NCBI GenBank assembly: GCA_016125075.1
Contig: WGMO01000001.1
Coordinates: 62,001 to 126,000 of the forward strand
Reading direction: 5' to 3'
DNA length: 64,000 nt
Source: Terrimonas sp.
Lineage (GTDB): Bacteria > Bacteroidota > Bacteroidia > Chitinophagales > Chitinophagaceae
Shown: positions 17,266-26,708 of the stretch, one piece after another
How positions within the stretch are numbered: position 1 is the first letter of the stretch
How the letters are laid out: every line of letters begins with the position of its first letter
Translations under genes and position numbers: made by a program
The notes under the pieces: model-generated
Told to the model about the DNA's origin: nothing
Seen by the model: the letters and a program-made list of their open reading frames with translations, nothing else
Database searches by the model: none

Positions 17266-18636
17266 ATGTTAAAATTATTCATTGCGGCTTTTTTCGTATT
17301 TGCCTTATGGGGATGCACTGAAAAAGCAAATGATGGCTGGCAGCAATTATTTGACGGGAAAACACTGAACGGCTGGAAGAAACTGGCAGGTTCCGCAACC
17401 TACCAGGTTGAAGACGGGGCCATTGTCGGACAAACCGTATTAAATTCTCCCAATACCTTCCTGGTCACTGAAAAAGAATATGGTGATTTTGTACTTGAAC
17501 TCGATGTGAAAATTGAAGACACGACTGCTAATTCAGGTATACAGTTCCGCAGTCATTTTGACCCGGCTGCCAGAAATGGTGAAGGAAAAGTATATGGATA
17601 CCAATATGAACTGGACCCTTCATCCAGGCGATGGACCGGTGGTATCTATGATGAGGGAAGAAGGGACTGGCTTTACCCGCTTTCGCTGAACCCCGCAGCA
17701 CAAAATGCCTTCCAGCTGAATGCATTCAATCATGTACGCATCGAATGTATCGGAAACAGTCTCCGAACATTCGTGAATGGCATTGAAGCAGCATTTGTAG
17801 TGGATACTGTTGATAAATCCGGATTCATTGCCCTCCAGGTACACAGCATTGGCAACAATGAAAAAGCCGTTAATGAAAAAATCTTTTGGAAGAACATACG
17901 GATCAGGACTGATGATATCCAGTCATCCCCCCATATTCCAGGCACCTATGTTGTCAACAATATCCCAAACACATTAAGCGAAGCGGAAACCGCCGACGGC
18001 TGGAAACTATTATTTGACGGTAAGACCCCTAACGGCTGGATGGGTGCCTATAAAGACCATTTCCCCGAAAAAGGCTGGGAAATTAAAGATGGTCTTTTAT
18101 CTGTATTGCCTTCGGGAGGTGCTGAATCCACCAATGGCGGTGACATCGTAACCAATGATCAGTATAGTGCATTTGACCTTTCTTTTGAATTCAGGCTTAC
18201 CCCCGGTGCCAACAGTGGTGTAAAATATTTTGTCACCCTTAACGAAAAAAATACCGGTTCGGCGATCGGTTTGGAATACCAGGTGCTTGATGACAGCCTT
18301 CACCCGGATGCCAAGCTGGGAAGGGATGGTAACAGGACCATGGCTTCCTTGTATGACCTGATAAAAGCAGAAAAAACAAAAAGATTTATCAAACAACCAG
18401 GAGGCTGGAACCTGGGGCGTGTGATAGTTTACCCCAACAACCATGTTGAACATTACCTGAACGGCATAAAAGTCCTGGAATACGACCGTGGCTCACAGAC
18501 TTTCAGAGACCTGGTCGCGATCAGTAAATATAAGGTCTGGCCGAACTTTGGAGATGCAAAAGAAGGGCATATCCTTTTGCAGGATCATGGAAATGCAGTC
18601 AGTTTCAGAAGCCTTAAGATCCGGGAACTGAAATAA
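17266..18636 (+). CDS. tandem DUF1080 (3-keto-disaccharide hydrolase-like) lipoprotein
   Basis: A 456-residue lipoprotein (lipobox Cys17 in ALWGC) with two concanavalin-like DUF1080 domains: about 24-215 beginning DGWQQLFDGKTLNGW, and about 243-455 beginning DGWKLLFDGKTPNGW. Both carry the FELDV/FEFRL-type strand and NSGIQFRS / NSGVKYFV motifs. DUF1080 members hydrolyse glycosidic bonds next to 3-keto sugars or bind carbohydrate. It lies 50 bp downstream of the Tat Gfo/Idh/MocA gene; together they could oxidise a sugar at C3 and cleave the keto product. The tandem layout suggests an internal duplication or one catalytic and one binding domain. Confidence 0.93.
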   Translation: MLKLFIAAFFVFALWGCTEKANDGWQQLFDGKTLNGWKKLAGSATYQVEDGAIVGQTVLNSPNTFLVTEKEYGDFVLELDVKIEDTTANSGIQFRSHFDPAARNGEGKVYGYQYELDPSSRRWTGGIYDEGRRDWLYPLSLNPAAQNAFQLNAFNHVRIECIGNSLRTFVNGIEAAFVVDTVDKSGFIALQVHSIGNNEKAVNEKIFWKNIRIRTDDIQSSPHIPGTYVVNNIPNTLSEAETADGWKLLFDGKTPNGWMGAYKDHFPEKGWEIKDGLLSVLPSGGAESTNGGDIVTNDQYSAFDLSFEFRLTPGANSGVKYFVTLNEKNTGSAIGLEYQVLDDSLHPDAKLGRDGNRTMASLYDLIKAEKTKRFIKQPGGWNLGRVIVYPNNHVEHYLNGIKVLEYDRGSQTFRDLVAISKYKVWPNFGDAKEGHILLQDHGNAVSFRSLKIRELK

Positions 18637-18726
18637 TATTTTTATTTTAGAAAGCATATTACCATTCATTGAACGGGTCGCTGTTGTTTATTAGCCTGTA
18701 ATAGCGACATTTGCAGATTACCAACT

Positions 18727-19980
18727 ATGACAGGAAAAGAAAGGATCATCGTATTCATACTTGCAGCCCTCAATTTCACCCATATTCTCGACTTCATCAT
18801 CATGGTGCCGTTGGGCAATTACCTGATGGATCCGGTGAAAGGGTTGAACCTAACTGCGTTTCAATTTGGTTTATTGGTGGCCTCCTATTCCGTCAGCGCT
18901 TTTTTCTCTGGTTTAATCGTGGCCCTGCTGATTGATCGTTTTGACAGGAAAAGGTCTTTGATCCTGGGCTATATCGGTTTCCTGCTGGCCACGATTGCCT
19001 GCGGGCTTGCTCCTAATTTCGGCCTCTTATTACCCTCTAGGATACTTGCCGGTCTGTTTGGCGGTGTATTGGGGGCCCAGGTATTATCCATCGTCGCTGA
19101 TCTTTTCACGTATGAAAGACGGGGAAGGGCCATGGGGGCAGTCATGAGCGCCTTTGCTGTTGCAACAGTCATCGGCATACCCCTTTCTCTTTATCTGACC
19201 AATATTTTCAATTTCAACTGGCATGTACCTTTCCTGATCACAGGTTCAGTGGGTTTGGTGCTCATCCCTTTTATGATCAGGTTCCTTCCCAGGATGACCG
19301 ATCATATAAAAGCCAATGAAAACAATGCAAGGTTTGATGCTTTGCTCATCACCATGAAAATTCAAATTCAGCGTAGGGCATTGATCTTTTCCTGCCTGCT
19401 GATGCTGGGTCATTTCCTGGTTATTCCATTTATCCCCTCTTATCTTGAATTCAATAAAGGCTTCACCAAGGAACAGATCCCCCTGATACTTTTGTGCGGC
19501 GGCCTGGCATCATTTATCGCTGCTATCTATTTTGGAAGGTTCTCTGACAAGAAAGGGAAGTTACCGGTTTTCACCTGGTCATTATTGTTTTCTCTGGCAT
19601 TGGTATGGATACTGACCAATATGCCTGACATGCAACTCGGTATTGCACTCCTGTTTTTTGCCATCTTATTTATGGTGGTGACGAGCCGCATCGTGGTGGC
19701 ACAGGCCATGATCAGTGAAGTGGTCCCCCAGGAACAACGGGGAAGTTTTATGAGTGTGAACGGCAGCGTGCAGCAACTTGGGCAGGGGCTGGCATCATTA
19801 GCGGCCGGTGCTATCATGTACACTGATAAGGTCAGCCATATTATGTATCATTACGATTGGGTAGGTTACCTCAGTATCGCCATATTGCTGATCAGCCTCA
19901 TTATCGGCCGGACTATATTTGTGGCCATAGACAGAACAGAACCGGCCCCCCCTCAGCTTATCAAAGAAATAGTGGAATGA
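18727..19980 (+). CDS. MFS transporter
   Basis: A 417-residue major facilitator with 12 predicted helices. Seen: an amphipathic start, a first helix FTHILDFIIMVPLGNYL, the motif-A-like loop LIDRFDRKRSLILGYIGF after helix 2, a second half beginning about residue 220 (RRALIFSCLLMLGHF) and the loop GRFSDKKGKLPVF. It resembles drug/arabinose-efflux type (AraJ-like) permeases; the substrate is unknown. A GACATTTG -7-like element lies about 15 bp upstream. Its stop abuts the stop of the convergent M14 peptidase gene with no space for a terminator. Confidence 0.92.
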   Translation: MTGKERIIVFILAALNFTHILDFIIMVPLGNYLMDPVKGLNLTAFQFGLLVASYSVSAFFSGLIVALLIDRFDRKRSLILGYIGFLLATIACGLAPNFGLLLPSRILAGLFGGVLGAQVLSIVADLFTYERRGRAMGAVMSAFAVATVIGIPLSLYLTNIFNFNWHVPFLITGSVGLVLIPFMIRFLPRMTDHIKANENNARFDALLITMKIQIQRRALIFSCLLMLGHFLVIPFIPSYLEFNKGFTKEQIPLILLCGGLASFIAAIYFGRFSDKKGKLPVFTWSLLFSLALVWILTNMPDMQLGIALLFFAILFMVVTSRIVVAQAMISEVVPQEQRGSFMSVNGSVQQLGQGLASLAAGAIMYTDKVSHIMYHYDWVGYLSIAILLISLIIGRTIFVAIDRTEPAPPQLIKEIVE

Positions 19981-21705
19981 TCAATACACCCGGTATACAG
20001 GGTATCGCAGGTAATCAGGTTCAAAATAAGGCGAATGTTCAAAAACAAAATTCAACTGTGCCCGTCCGCTTTTCGCAAATACGGAATCATTTTGCTTTTT
20101 TTCTTCCAGCATGAGTTTGAGTTCAGGATGATCTTTCAGGTATGCAGTAGCGGTTTCCTCGAACACATATGAAGAATACCCCTCTTTTTGTCCCAGGATC
20201 CCATCAAAATAGTTCCACGCAAAATAGGAATCCTGTGCCTGGGGTTCCAGCGTTTCAATGATAAACCGGTTGGCAGCCTGGTTCATGGGGATAAAGTAAT
20301 CACCTTTCCTGAAAGTCAGGGTTTGAACAGATGTTGAGACCTTCACCTCATTGTTCATATGGTGCATTTCGTAAGGGCGGGCGGCTGACTTATAATCATC
20401 GATATGATAGACCTCAACGCTGATCGCCGTATCCTTCCCGAACTGAATCATTTTCACCTTGTTTAATTTCAGCAATTCGATCACTTTCCACCAACCCCGG
20501 GGGATAATATAACCAGCAGGTTTATTGACCATAAGGTCTGGCAAATAATAATTATAAAACTTCACTTTTGTCTCAAAGGGTTGCGTACGGTCATAATACA
20601 GCCGGCTTTGACCGGACACCTCGCTGGGTTTATGGCCGGCCTTATATCCTTTGTATATCCGCTCACTGTACCGGGTACGATCCAGTTTCCAGGTGAGAGG
20701 AAATAGCGTTTGTGTTTTTACTGCATCAATATCCTTTTCCCTTGCTGACTTAATCGCACTGCTGTTTGCCGAAGTAAATTCAATAAAACTTTTCATGAGC
20801 GCATAGGTGGCAGTTACCCTTTGCTGATAAGGTTTCAGCATATGTGTTTCTGCAATAAAGGAAAAAGTCTGCCACAGGGCGGCATAGCCGCTACCATAAC
20901 GGGGGCTGTCAAAAAATTCAGGCCAGCCATTTTCGGGCGTTTCACCAAATGCGTTCACGTAGGGAATCAGGTCATAGCCTTTCTCTTTCATTGAGGCGTA
21001 GAGGCCCGGTTCAAAACTTTTGTTCATATAGGCTCCGGTTTCCCCTCCCAGCTTGCTGTGTTGCGTTGCGATCAGTGTCATTATATGCTGGTAATCGGCG
21101 CCGTCACTTACATGATTATCCAGGAAGACGTCGGGCTGAACCCATTGGAATATTTCTGTGAAGGACCTGGCATTTCTGGAGTCACATTTGATGAAATCAC
21201 GGTTCAGGTCAAGGTTTTGTCCATTCCCCCTAAATCCAAACTCCTCCGGCCCGTCCTGGTCAACCCTGTAATTGGCGCTTCGGTTCAGGCAACCGCCGAT
21301 ATTGTAAACCGGTATAATGGCAAGTACCAGGTTATCCGGGAGACTTAATTTATTGTCCACAATATCACGGACCAGCAGCATACTGGCATCGATACCATCC
21401 GGTTCTCCGGGGTGGATGCCGTTATTGATGAGGATGATCCTTTTATTGTTTTTACGGATATTATTAAAATTATAGTCCCCGTTATTACCCACAACGACCA
21501 GGTGTAATGGAAATCCGGCATCCGTCATACCCATGGACAGCATTTTTACTTTTCCCGATTGTGCATCCAGTTTTTGCCACCAGCTGATGATCGCTGCATA
21601 TTCCGGGGTCTGGGTACCCTTTGATTTTTCAAAGAGAGTGATGGGGTTTTGCGGATAAACAGCCAGTGTAAGCAAAGTAAAAAAGGAAAGAAATAATGTC
21701 TTCAT
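19981..21705 (-). CDS. secreted M14 family zinc carboxypeptidase
   Basis: A 574-residue exported metallopeptidase: signal peptide (1-about 19), then an M14 catalytic domain (about 30-310) with zinc ligands His98 and Glu101 in INNGIHPGEPDG and His198 in FLDNHVSDGADY. LNRDFIKCDSRNA carries the Arg for substrate carboxylate or cross-link recognition. The C-terminal 250 residues form a beta-rich region seen in Bacteroidota members, with no T9SS domain. It would release C-terminal residues from peptides or cell-wall fragments. The start is ATG at 21705. Confidence 0.94.
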   Translation of the reverse strand: MKTLFLSFFTLLTLAVYPQNPITLFEKSKGTQTPEYAAIISWWQKLDAQSGKVKMLSMGMTDAGFPLHLVVVGNNGDYNFNNIRKNNKRIILINNGIHPGEPDGIDASMLLVRDIVDNKLSLPDNLVLAIIPVYNIGGCLNRSANYRVDQDGPEEFGFRGNGQNLDLNRDFIKCDSRNARSFTEIFQWVQPDVFLDNHVSDGADYQHIMTLIATQHSKLGGETGAYMNKSFEPGLYASMKEKGYDLIPYVNAFGETPENGWPEFFDSPRYGSGYAALWQTFSFIAETHMLKPYQQRVTATYALMKSFIEFTSANSSAIKSAREKDIDAVKTQTLFPLTWKLDRTRYSERIYKGYKAGHKPSEVSGQSRLYYDRTQPFETKVKFYNYYLPDLMVNKPAGYIIPRGWWKVIELLKLNKVKMIQFGKDTAISVEVYHIDDYKSAARPYEMHHMNNEVKVSTSVQTLTFRKGDYFIPMNQAANRFIIETLEPQAQDSYFAWNYFDGILGQKEGYSSYVFEETATAYLKDHPELKLMLEEKKQNDSVFAKSGRAQLNFVFEHSPYFEPDYLRYPVYRVY

Positions 21706-21730
21706 GTTGCCGATTTATCCATAAAAATAT

Positions 21731-21762
21731 AAAAGGCATCCCGGTTGGAGATGCCTTTTATT
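21731..21762 (-). terminator. terminator of rpsT
   Basis: Stem AAAAGGCATC (21731-21740) with GATGCCTTTT (21750-21759), loop 9 nt. It lies 20 bp after the rpsT stop and 26 bp upstream of the M14 peptidase start. Confidence 0.85.
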
Positions 21763-21778
21763 AAAATATTTACAGCGC

Positions 21779-22036
21779 TTATTTTGCCAGTGTATTCACT
21801 TTCCTGGCCAGCTTACTTTTAAGGTTTGCGGCTTTGTTTTTGTGGATGATACCCCTTTTGGCGAGTTTATCGATCATGGAAGCCACTTTCGGGAACTCTT
21901 CTGAAGCCCCTTTCTTTTCTTCAACTGCACGCAGGTCACGGATGGCATTACGGGTCGTTTTTCCGTAATACTTGTTTCTGTCTCTGCGCTTCGCTGCCTG
22001 ACGTACATCTTTTTTGGTAGCTTTATGATTAGCCAT
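21779..22036 (-). CDS. rpsT: 30S ribosomal protein bS20
   Basis: An 85-residue S20 that binds the 5' domain of 16S rRNA. Typical composition and motifs: MANHKATKKDVRQAAKRRDRN, YYGKTTRNAIRDLR, MIDKLAKRGIIHKNKAANLKSKLARKVN. Length matches the family. Monocistronic, with a near-consensus -33/-7 promoter and its own terminator. Confidence 0.97.
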   Translation of the reverse strand: MANHKATKKDVRQAAKRRDRNKYYGKTTRNAIRDLRAVEEKKGASEEFPKVASMIDKLAKRGIIHKNKAANLKSKLARKVNTLAK

Positions 22037-22057
22037 ATCGTCTAAAATTTAGGACGG

Positions 22058-22089
22058 CAAAGGTAAGGTCAGGGACCGGAAATACCAAA
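22058..22089 (-). promoter_or_regulatory. rpsT promoter (-33 TTTG, -7 TACCTTTG)
   Basis: Minus strand: TTTG (22086-22089), 20-bp spacer, TACCTTTG (22058-22065), then GCCGTCC; leader about 17-20 nt. One of the clearest Bacteroidota-type promoters here. Confidence 0.8.
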
Positions 22090-22268
22090 ATAATAAAAGA
22101 TAAAATGAAAATCAGACCAAAACCCCATTTCCGGCTTAAACAGGCCGAAAAACAGGGGTTACCCCGCCAAAAATATTGGTTTTCAACCAAAGGGAGCCCT
22201 TACCATTCGGACAATTTGAACGATATTTGTGCTCCCAAAAAAGAGTTTAAAATAATATCCCTGCATTC

Positions 22269-25025
22269 ATGAAGGATTTTTCCTATATAACGAGTTCCTC
22301 CCCCGCTTTCATCGAAAGCCTTTACCAGGATTTTGTAAAAGACCCTGAGAGTGTGGATCAGGAGTTTCGCAAATTTTTTGAAGGGTTTGATTTCGCCGTT
22401 TCCAATGTAAAAATTGCCAAAAACGGGAATGGAGCGGTTGCCGCAGCCACAACAGGCCCCGGAACCGACCAAAACTGGAAAAAAGAACTCGGAGCATACA
22501 GGATGATCCTTGGCTATCGCAATAAAGGACACCTGATCGCTGATACGAATCCCATTCGCAAAAGGAAGGACCGTGGTGCCAACCTCAACCTTGCTTTTTT
22601 TGGGTTTACGGAAACTGACCTGGATACCGTACTGCATGCCGGCAACCTGGTCGGTTTGGGTGATACGACCCTGAGAAATATCCTGGGGCACCTGCAAAAA
22701 TGCTATGCGGGCCATGTTGGTATCGAATTCAAATATATCAGCAACCAGAAAAAAGTTGACTGGCTGACCAACGAAATGGAGAAAAATTTCACCAACCCCC
22801 TTCCGCTTGAAAAAAGAAAAAGGATCCTGGAAAAACTCAACCAGGGCGTCATGTTTGAAGAGTTTTTGCAGAAAAAATATGTGGGTCAAAAGCGGTTTTC
22901 CCTGGAAGGCGGGGAAACAACCATCGCCGCCCTGGATGCGATCATCAATACTTCGGCTGAATATGATGTTCAGGAAGTGGTGATCGGGATGGCACATCGC
23001 GGGCGATTGAATATCCTGGCCAATATCATGGGGAAGACCTACGAACAGATATTCAGTGAATTTGAAGGTACTGCCAAGTTGGACCAGACCATGGGCAGCG
23101 GCGACGTAAAGTATCACATGGGATTCGGTAGCGAGGTCAAGACCACCGGTAATAAAACTGTTTATCTCAAACTGATGCCCAACCCCTCCCATTTGGAGGC
23201 GGTAGACCCTGTCGTGGTGGGTTTTGCCCGGGCCAAAGCAGATGTGATCTATCAGTCTGAATTTGACAAGATCCTTCCCATTCTTATTCACGGGGATGCC
23301 TCTGTTGCAGGACAGGGTATCGTCTACGAGGTTTTACAAATGAGTAACCTGCAGGGATACTATACCGGGGGAACCATTCATTTTGTCATCAATAACCAGA
23401 TCGGTTTCACCACTGATTTCGATGATGCCCGGAGTTCGGATTACTGTACTTCGCTGGCCGCCATGGTACAGGCACCGGTAATGCATGTTAACGGTGATGA
23501 TCCTGAAGCCGTGGTGAAATGTGTGGAGATCGCCACCCGCTTCCGGCAGGAATTCAACAGTGATGTATTCATCGACATGGTCTGTTACCGTAAACATGGC
23601 CATAATGAAGGCGATGACCCAAAATTCACACAGCCTCACCTATATGCCATGATTGATAAACATCCCAACCCCCGGGAGGTTTATACCAATTACCTGATGC
23701 AAAACGGGGAACCCGATGCCAAAGAGCTGGCGGCCTCGATGGAAAACAAATTCTGGGAAGATCTCCAGGCAAGATTGGACGGCGTGAAACAAAACCCGCT
23801 CCCTTACCACTATCAGCAACCGGAGCAATGGTGGAGAAGTTTAAGAAGGGCGACGCTTGAGGACTTTGACCAGTCGCCCATCACCGCGATCAGTGAAGCC
23901 ACTTTTCATACCGTATTCGATGCCATCATGAAATGGCCGGAGGGATTCAAACCATTAAGAAAAGTCGAAAAAATTATACAGGACAAGATCAGGCTTTTTC
24001 AGTCAGAACAAAAGATCGACTGGGCGACCGGCGAATTGATGGCCTATGGCACTTTATTGCTGGAAGGCAAGGATGTTCGCATGAGCGGGCAGGATGTCAG
24101 GAGAGGCACATTTTCCCACCGCCATGCCATCCTCCGTGATGAAAACACAGATGAAGCCTATAGCCGCTTAAGCGAGATACCCGGCGCAACCGGTAAATTC
24201 AGGATCTATAATTCCCTTTTGAGTGAATATGGCGTGCTGGGATTTGAATATGGTTATGCCCTGGCCAATCCCAATGCACTTGTATTATGGGAAGCCCAGT
24301 TTGGTGATTTTTGTAACGGTGCCCAGACCCTTATCGATCAGTTTATCAGCGGAGGGGAACAGAAATGGAACAGGATGAACGGAGTGGGGATGTTATTACC
24401 CCACGGTTACGAAGGGCAGGGCCCGGAACACAGCAGCGCCAGGATGGAACGTTTCCTCCAGATGTGTGCCGAGTTGAACATGATCGTAACGAATATCACG
24501 ACATCCGCTAACTTCTTTCATGGATTAAGGCGTCAACTGGCCTGGCCATTCAGAAAACCCTTTATTAATTTTTCACCAAAAGCCAATCTTCGCCATGCCG
24601 GTTCCTACTCCAACATGAGTGAATTGCTGTCTGGCGGATTCAGAGAGGTTTTGGATGATGAATTTATTGACAACCCTTCACAGGTAACAAAAGTGTTATT
24701 CTGCAGCGGCAAGATCTATTTTGACCTTGCAGAAAAACAACAGAAAGAAAATATAAAAAACACTGCGCTTGTCAGGCTGGAGCAATTGTACCCCCTTCCG
24801 GAAAAACAATTGGAAGAACTGTACAAAAAATACAGCAAGGCGACCTGGTTCTGGGTACAGGAAGAACCCCTGAATATGGGTGCCGCTTCCTACCTGCAGA
24901 TGAACCTGAAAAGTATGAATTATGGGGTGATCAGCCGGCAGCCGAGTGCTTCCACGGCAACCGGTTTTGCCAGGGTACATACCCAGGAACAAAATGAAAT
25001 AATTGAAACGGCATTTAGCATATAA
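22269..25025 (+). CDS. sucA: 2-oxoglutarate dehydrogenase E1 component
   Basis: A 918-residue thiamine-diphosphate decarboxylase of the TCA cycle, converting 2-oxoglutarate and lipoyl-E2 to succinyl-lipoyl-E2 plus CO2. Seen: the N-terminal E2-binding segment (SPAFIESLYQDFVKDPESVDQEFRKFF, residues about 11-37), VIGMAHRGRLN, MGFGSEV, LMPNPSHLEAVDPVVVG, HGDASVAGQGIVYE, the ThDP motif HVNGDDPEAV...YRKHGHNEGDDPKFTQP, and the C-terminal LLPHGYEGQGPEHSSARMERFLQ. Length and order match family 1 OGDH E1. It is followed by sucB after 30 bp; the E3 (lpd) is elsewhere. Confidence 0.97.
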   Translation: MKDFSYITSSSPAFIESLYQDFVKDPESVDQEFRKFFEGFDFAVSNVKIAKNGNGAVAAATTGPGTDQNWKKELGAYRMILGYRNKGHLIADTNPIRKRKDRGANLNLAFFGFTETDLDTVLHAGNLVGLGDTTLRNILGHLQKCYAGHVGIEFKYISNQKKVDWLTNEMEKNFTNPLPLEKRKRILEKLNQGVMFEEFLQKKYVGQKRFSLEGGETTIAALDAIINTSAEYDVQEVVIGMAHRGRLNILANIMGKTYEQIFSEFEGTAKLDQTMGSGDVKYHMGFGSEVKTTGNKTVYLKLMPNPSHLEAVDPVVVGFARAKADVIYQSEFDKILPILIHGDASVAGQGIVYEVLQMSNLQGYYTGGTIHFVINNQIGFTTDFDDARSSDYCTSLAAMVQAPVMHVNGDDPEAVVKCVEIATRFRQEFNSDVFIDMVCYRKHGHNEGDDPKFTQPHLYAMIDKHPNPREVYTNYLMQNGEPDAKELAASMENKFWEDLQARLDGVKQNPLPYHYQQPEQWWRSLRRATLEDFDQSPITAISEATFHTVFDAIMKWPEGFKPLRKVEKIIQDKIRLFQSEQKIDWATGELMAYGTLLLEGKDVRMSGQDVRRGTFSHRHAILRDENTDEAYSRLSEIPGATGKFRIYNSLLSEYGVLGFEYGYALANPNALVLWEAQFGDFCNGAQTLIDQFISGGEQKWNRMNGVGMLLPHGYEGQGPEHSSARMERFLQMCAELNMIVTNITTSANFFHGLRRQLAWPFRKPFINFSPKANLRHAGSYSNMSELLSGGFREVLDDEFIDNPSQVTKVLFCSGKIYFDLAEKQQKENIKNTALVRLEQLYPLPEKQLEELYKKYSKATWFWVQEEPLNMGAASYLQMNLKSMNYGVISRQPSASTATGFARVHTQEQNEIIETAFSI

Positions 25026-25055
25026 TTCGCAAAAAACCAGCGAAATCAATTTTTT

Positions 25056-26279
25056 ATGATTGAAATAAAAGTACCATCCGTGGGAGAGTCGATCAGTGAA
25101 GTCACCCTGCTGAAATGGGTGAAAAATGAAGGCGATTATGTGAACCGCGATGAAGTGATTGCAGAACTGGAAAGTGAGAAAGCAACATTTGAAGTGAGTG
25201 CTGAAAAAGCCGGAGTGCTCAGCACAGCCGCAAAAGAAGGTGACACTTTGCTGATAGGAGACCTCCTTGCCTCGATCGACGAGACTGCTGAAAAACCTGT
25301 GTCAGCAGAAGCGGTCCCTAAACCCGCTGTATCCAGTGTACCCGCAGCTGAAGAAAAGGTACCGGTCACTGAACCTGCTGCCTCGGGGAACGGCAGTTTG
25401 AAAGCCAGTCCCGTAGCGGCTGCTATCATTGCGGATAAAAAAGTCGACCCAAAGACCGTGCAACCCAGTGGCTATTCCGGTAAAATATTAAAAGACGATG
25501 TACTTGCTGCATTATCCAACCCGGGTACCATACCGGGCAAGGCATTGTTCAGCCGCACCCAGCACCGGCAAAAGATGAGCAACCTACGCAAGACCATCTC
25601 CCGCCGTTTGGTGGAAGCCAAGAATACCACGGCCATGCTAACCACTTTTAATGAAGTGAACATGCAGCCCGTTATGGAGATCCGGAGCCGGTACAAGGAA
25701 AAATTCAAGGAAGCTCATGGTGTTGGATTGGGCTTTATGAGTTTCTTTTCCAAAGCCTGCGCTTATGCCTTGCAGGATTGGCCCACGGTAAATGCCTTTA
25801 TCGATGGAGATGAATTGATCTATAATGAATATTGTGATATCTCGATTGCTGTTTCCACTCCCAGGGGTTTAACAGTGCCCGTGATGAGAAATGTGGAAAG
25901 CCTGAGCATGGCAGCTATCGAGAAAAAAGTTATTGAACTGGCGGCAAAAGCAAGAGACAATAAGCTCAGTATGGAAGAACTGCAGGGTGGAACATTTACC
26001 ATCACCAACGGAGGAGTTTTTGGGTCCTTATTAAGTACCCCGATCATCAATATCCCGCAAAGTGCCATACTGGGCATGCATAAGATCGAGGAAAGGCCGA
26101 TCGCCCTGAATGGCCAGGTTGTTATTAAACCAATGATGTACCTGGCATTAAGTTATGATCATCGGATTGTTGACGGAAGGGAATCTGTGAGTTTCCTGGT
26201 GAGGGTCAAGGAATTGCTGGAAAACCCGCAATTACTACTTTTTGGAAAGGACCCAGTAAAAGCATTACTGGAATTATAA
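25056..26279 (+). CDS. sucB: dihydrolipoyllysine-residue succinyltransferase (OGDH E2)
   Basis: A 407-residue E2 core protein. Domains in order: one lipoyl domain (1-about 76; lipoylated Lys42 in ESEKATFEV), a Pro/Ala/Glu-rich linker (80-115), the peripheral subunit-binding domain (about 117-152, [22 protein letters not shown]...[12 protein letters not shown]), a second linker, and the catalytic acyltransferase domain (about 175-407) with [18 protein letters not shown] and the active-site [17 protein letters not shown]. It receives the succinyl group from SucA and passes it to CoA. Co-transcribed with sucA. Confidence 0.97.
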   Translation: MIEIKVPSVGESISEVTLLKWVKNEGDYVNRDEVIAELESEKATFEVSAEKAGVLSTAAKEGDTLLIGDLLASIDETAEKPVSAEAVPKPAVSSVPAAEEKVPVTEPAASGNGSLKASPVAAAIIADKKVDPKTVQPSGYSGKILKDDVLAALSNPGTIPGKALFSRTQHRQKMSNLRKTISRRLVEAKNTTAMLTTFNEVNMQPVMEIRSRYKEKFKEAHGVGLGFMSFFSKACAYALQDWPTVNAFIDGDELIYNEYCDISIAVSTPRGLTVPVMRNVESLSMAAIEKKVIELAAKARDNKLSMEELQGGTFTITNGGVFGSLLSTPIINIPQSAILGMHKIEERPIALNGQVVIKPMMYLALSYDHRIVDGRESVSFLVRVKELLENPQLLLFGKDPVKALLEL

Positions 26280-26414
26280 AATCGATTACCCTTTTGGTTT
26301 CTGAAACAGAAATGTGTGATTATCCTATCACTTATTGGAATCATTCATTTTTCCGGTTAAAAAGAGATCAGTTCAGAAAATGGAGTTGATTGGCTTAATA
26401 AACTAAAACTATGA

Positions 26415-26642
26415 AATAAAATAAGCCCTATCAAACTCTCAACAAGAGATGCTGCTGCCACCGGGAAGCCCGACCTTTCGGCTCCTGCAAATGCCATAAA
26501 AATAGATTTCCAGGAAATAAACAGCGGACAGGCTAGTTTTATAAAAAATATCAGTTATACCTATAATTCCCAAAACATGCCGTCCACATCGGTGAGTACC
26601 AGGGGAACAATCATTATCAATTCAACGTACTATTATCAATAG
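26415..26642 (+). pseudogene. 5'-truncated gene remnant (C-terminal ~75 codons, no start)
   Basis: Between sucB and the methyltransferase gene a frame is open from a TGA at 26412 to a TAG at 26640 but has no usable start codon near its beginning. The translation has normal protein character (TGKPDLSAPANAIKIDFQEI, then SFIKNISYTYNSQNMPSTSV, ending INSTYYYQ), and a strong terminator follows 20 bp later. I read it as the tail of a gene whose 5' part was deleted. I do not recognise the family; the Ser/Thr/Tyr/Asn-rich end suggests an exported protein. Confidence 0.5.
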
Positions 26643-26661
26643 TAGAGCACACAATACAGAT

Positions 26662-26691
26662 ACGGTTTGGTTTCCACCAAACCGTTTTTTT
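26662..26691 (+). terminator. strong intrinsic terminator
   Basis: Perfect 10-bp stem ACGGTTTGGT (26662-26671) with ACCAAACCGT (26676-26685), 4-nt loop TTCC, T7. It follows the remnant frame and lies immediately before the methyltransferase start. Confidence 0.92.
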
Positions 26692-26708
26692 ATGTTAACT
26701 TTTCCAGG

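Noticed and set aside
22200-23291. 363-codon minus-strand frame opposite sucA
   Set aside because: It is antisense to the highly conserved sucA N-terminal half and has the composition of a shadow frame; no recognisable motif.
26667-26708. Upstream TTG start of the RsmB-like methyltransferase
   Set aside because: The codon is inside the stem of a perfect terminator and the extra residues (VSTKPFFYVNFSR) encode its T tail; the family start fits the TTG at 26709.
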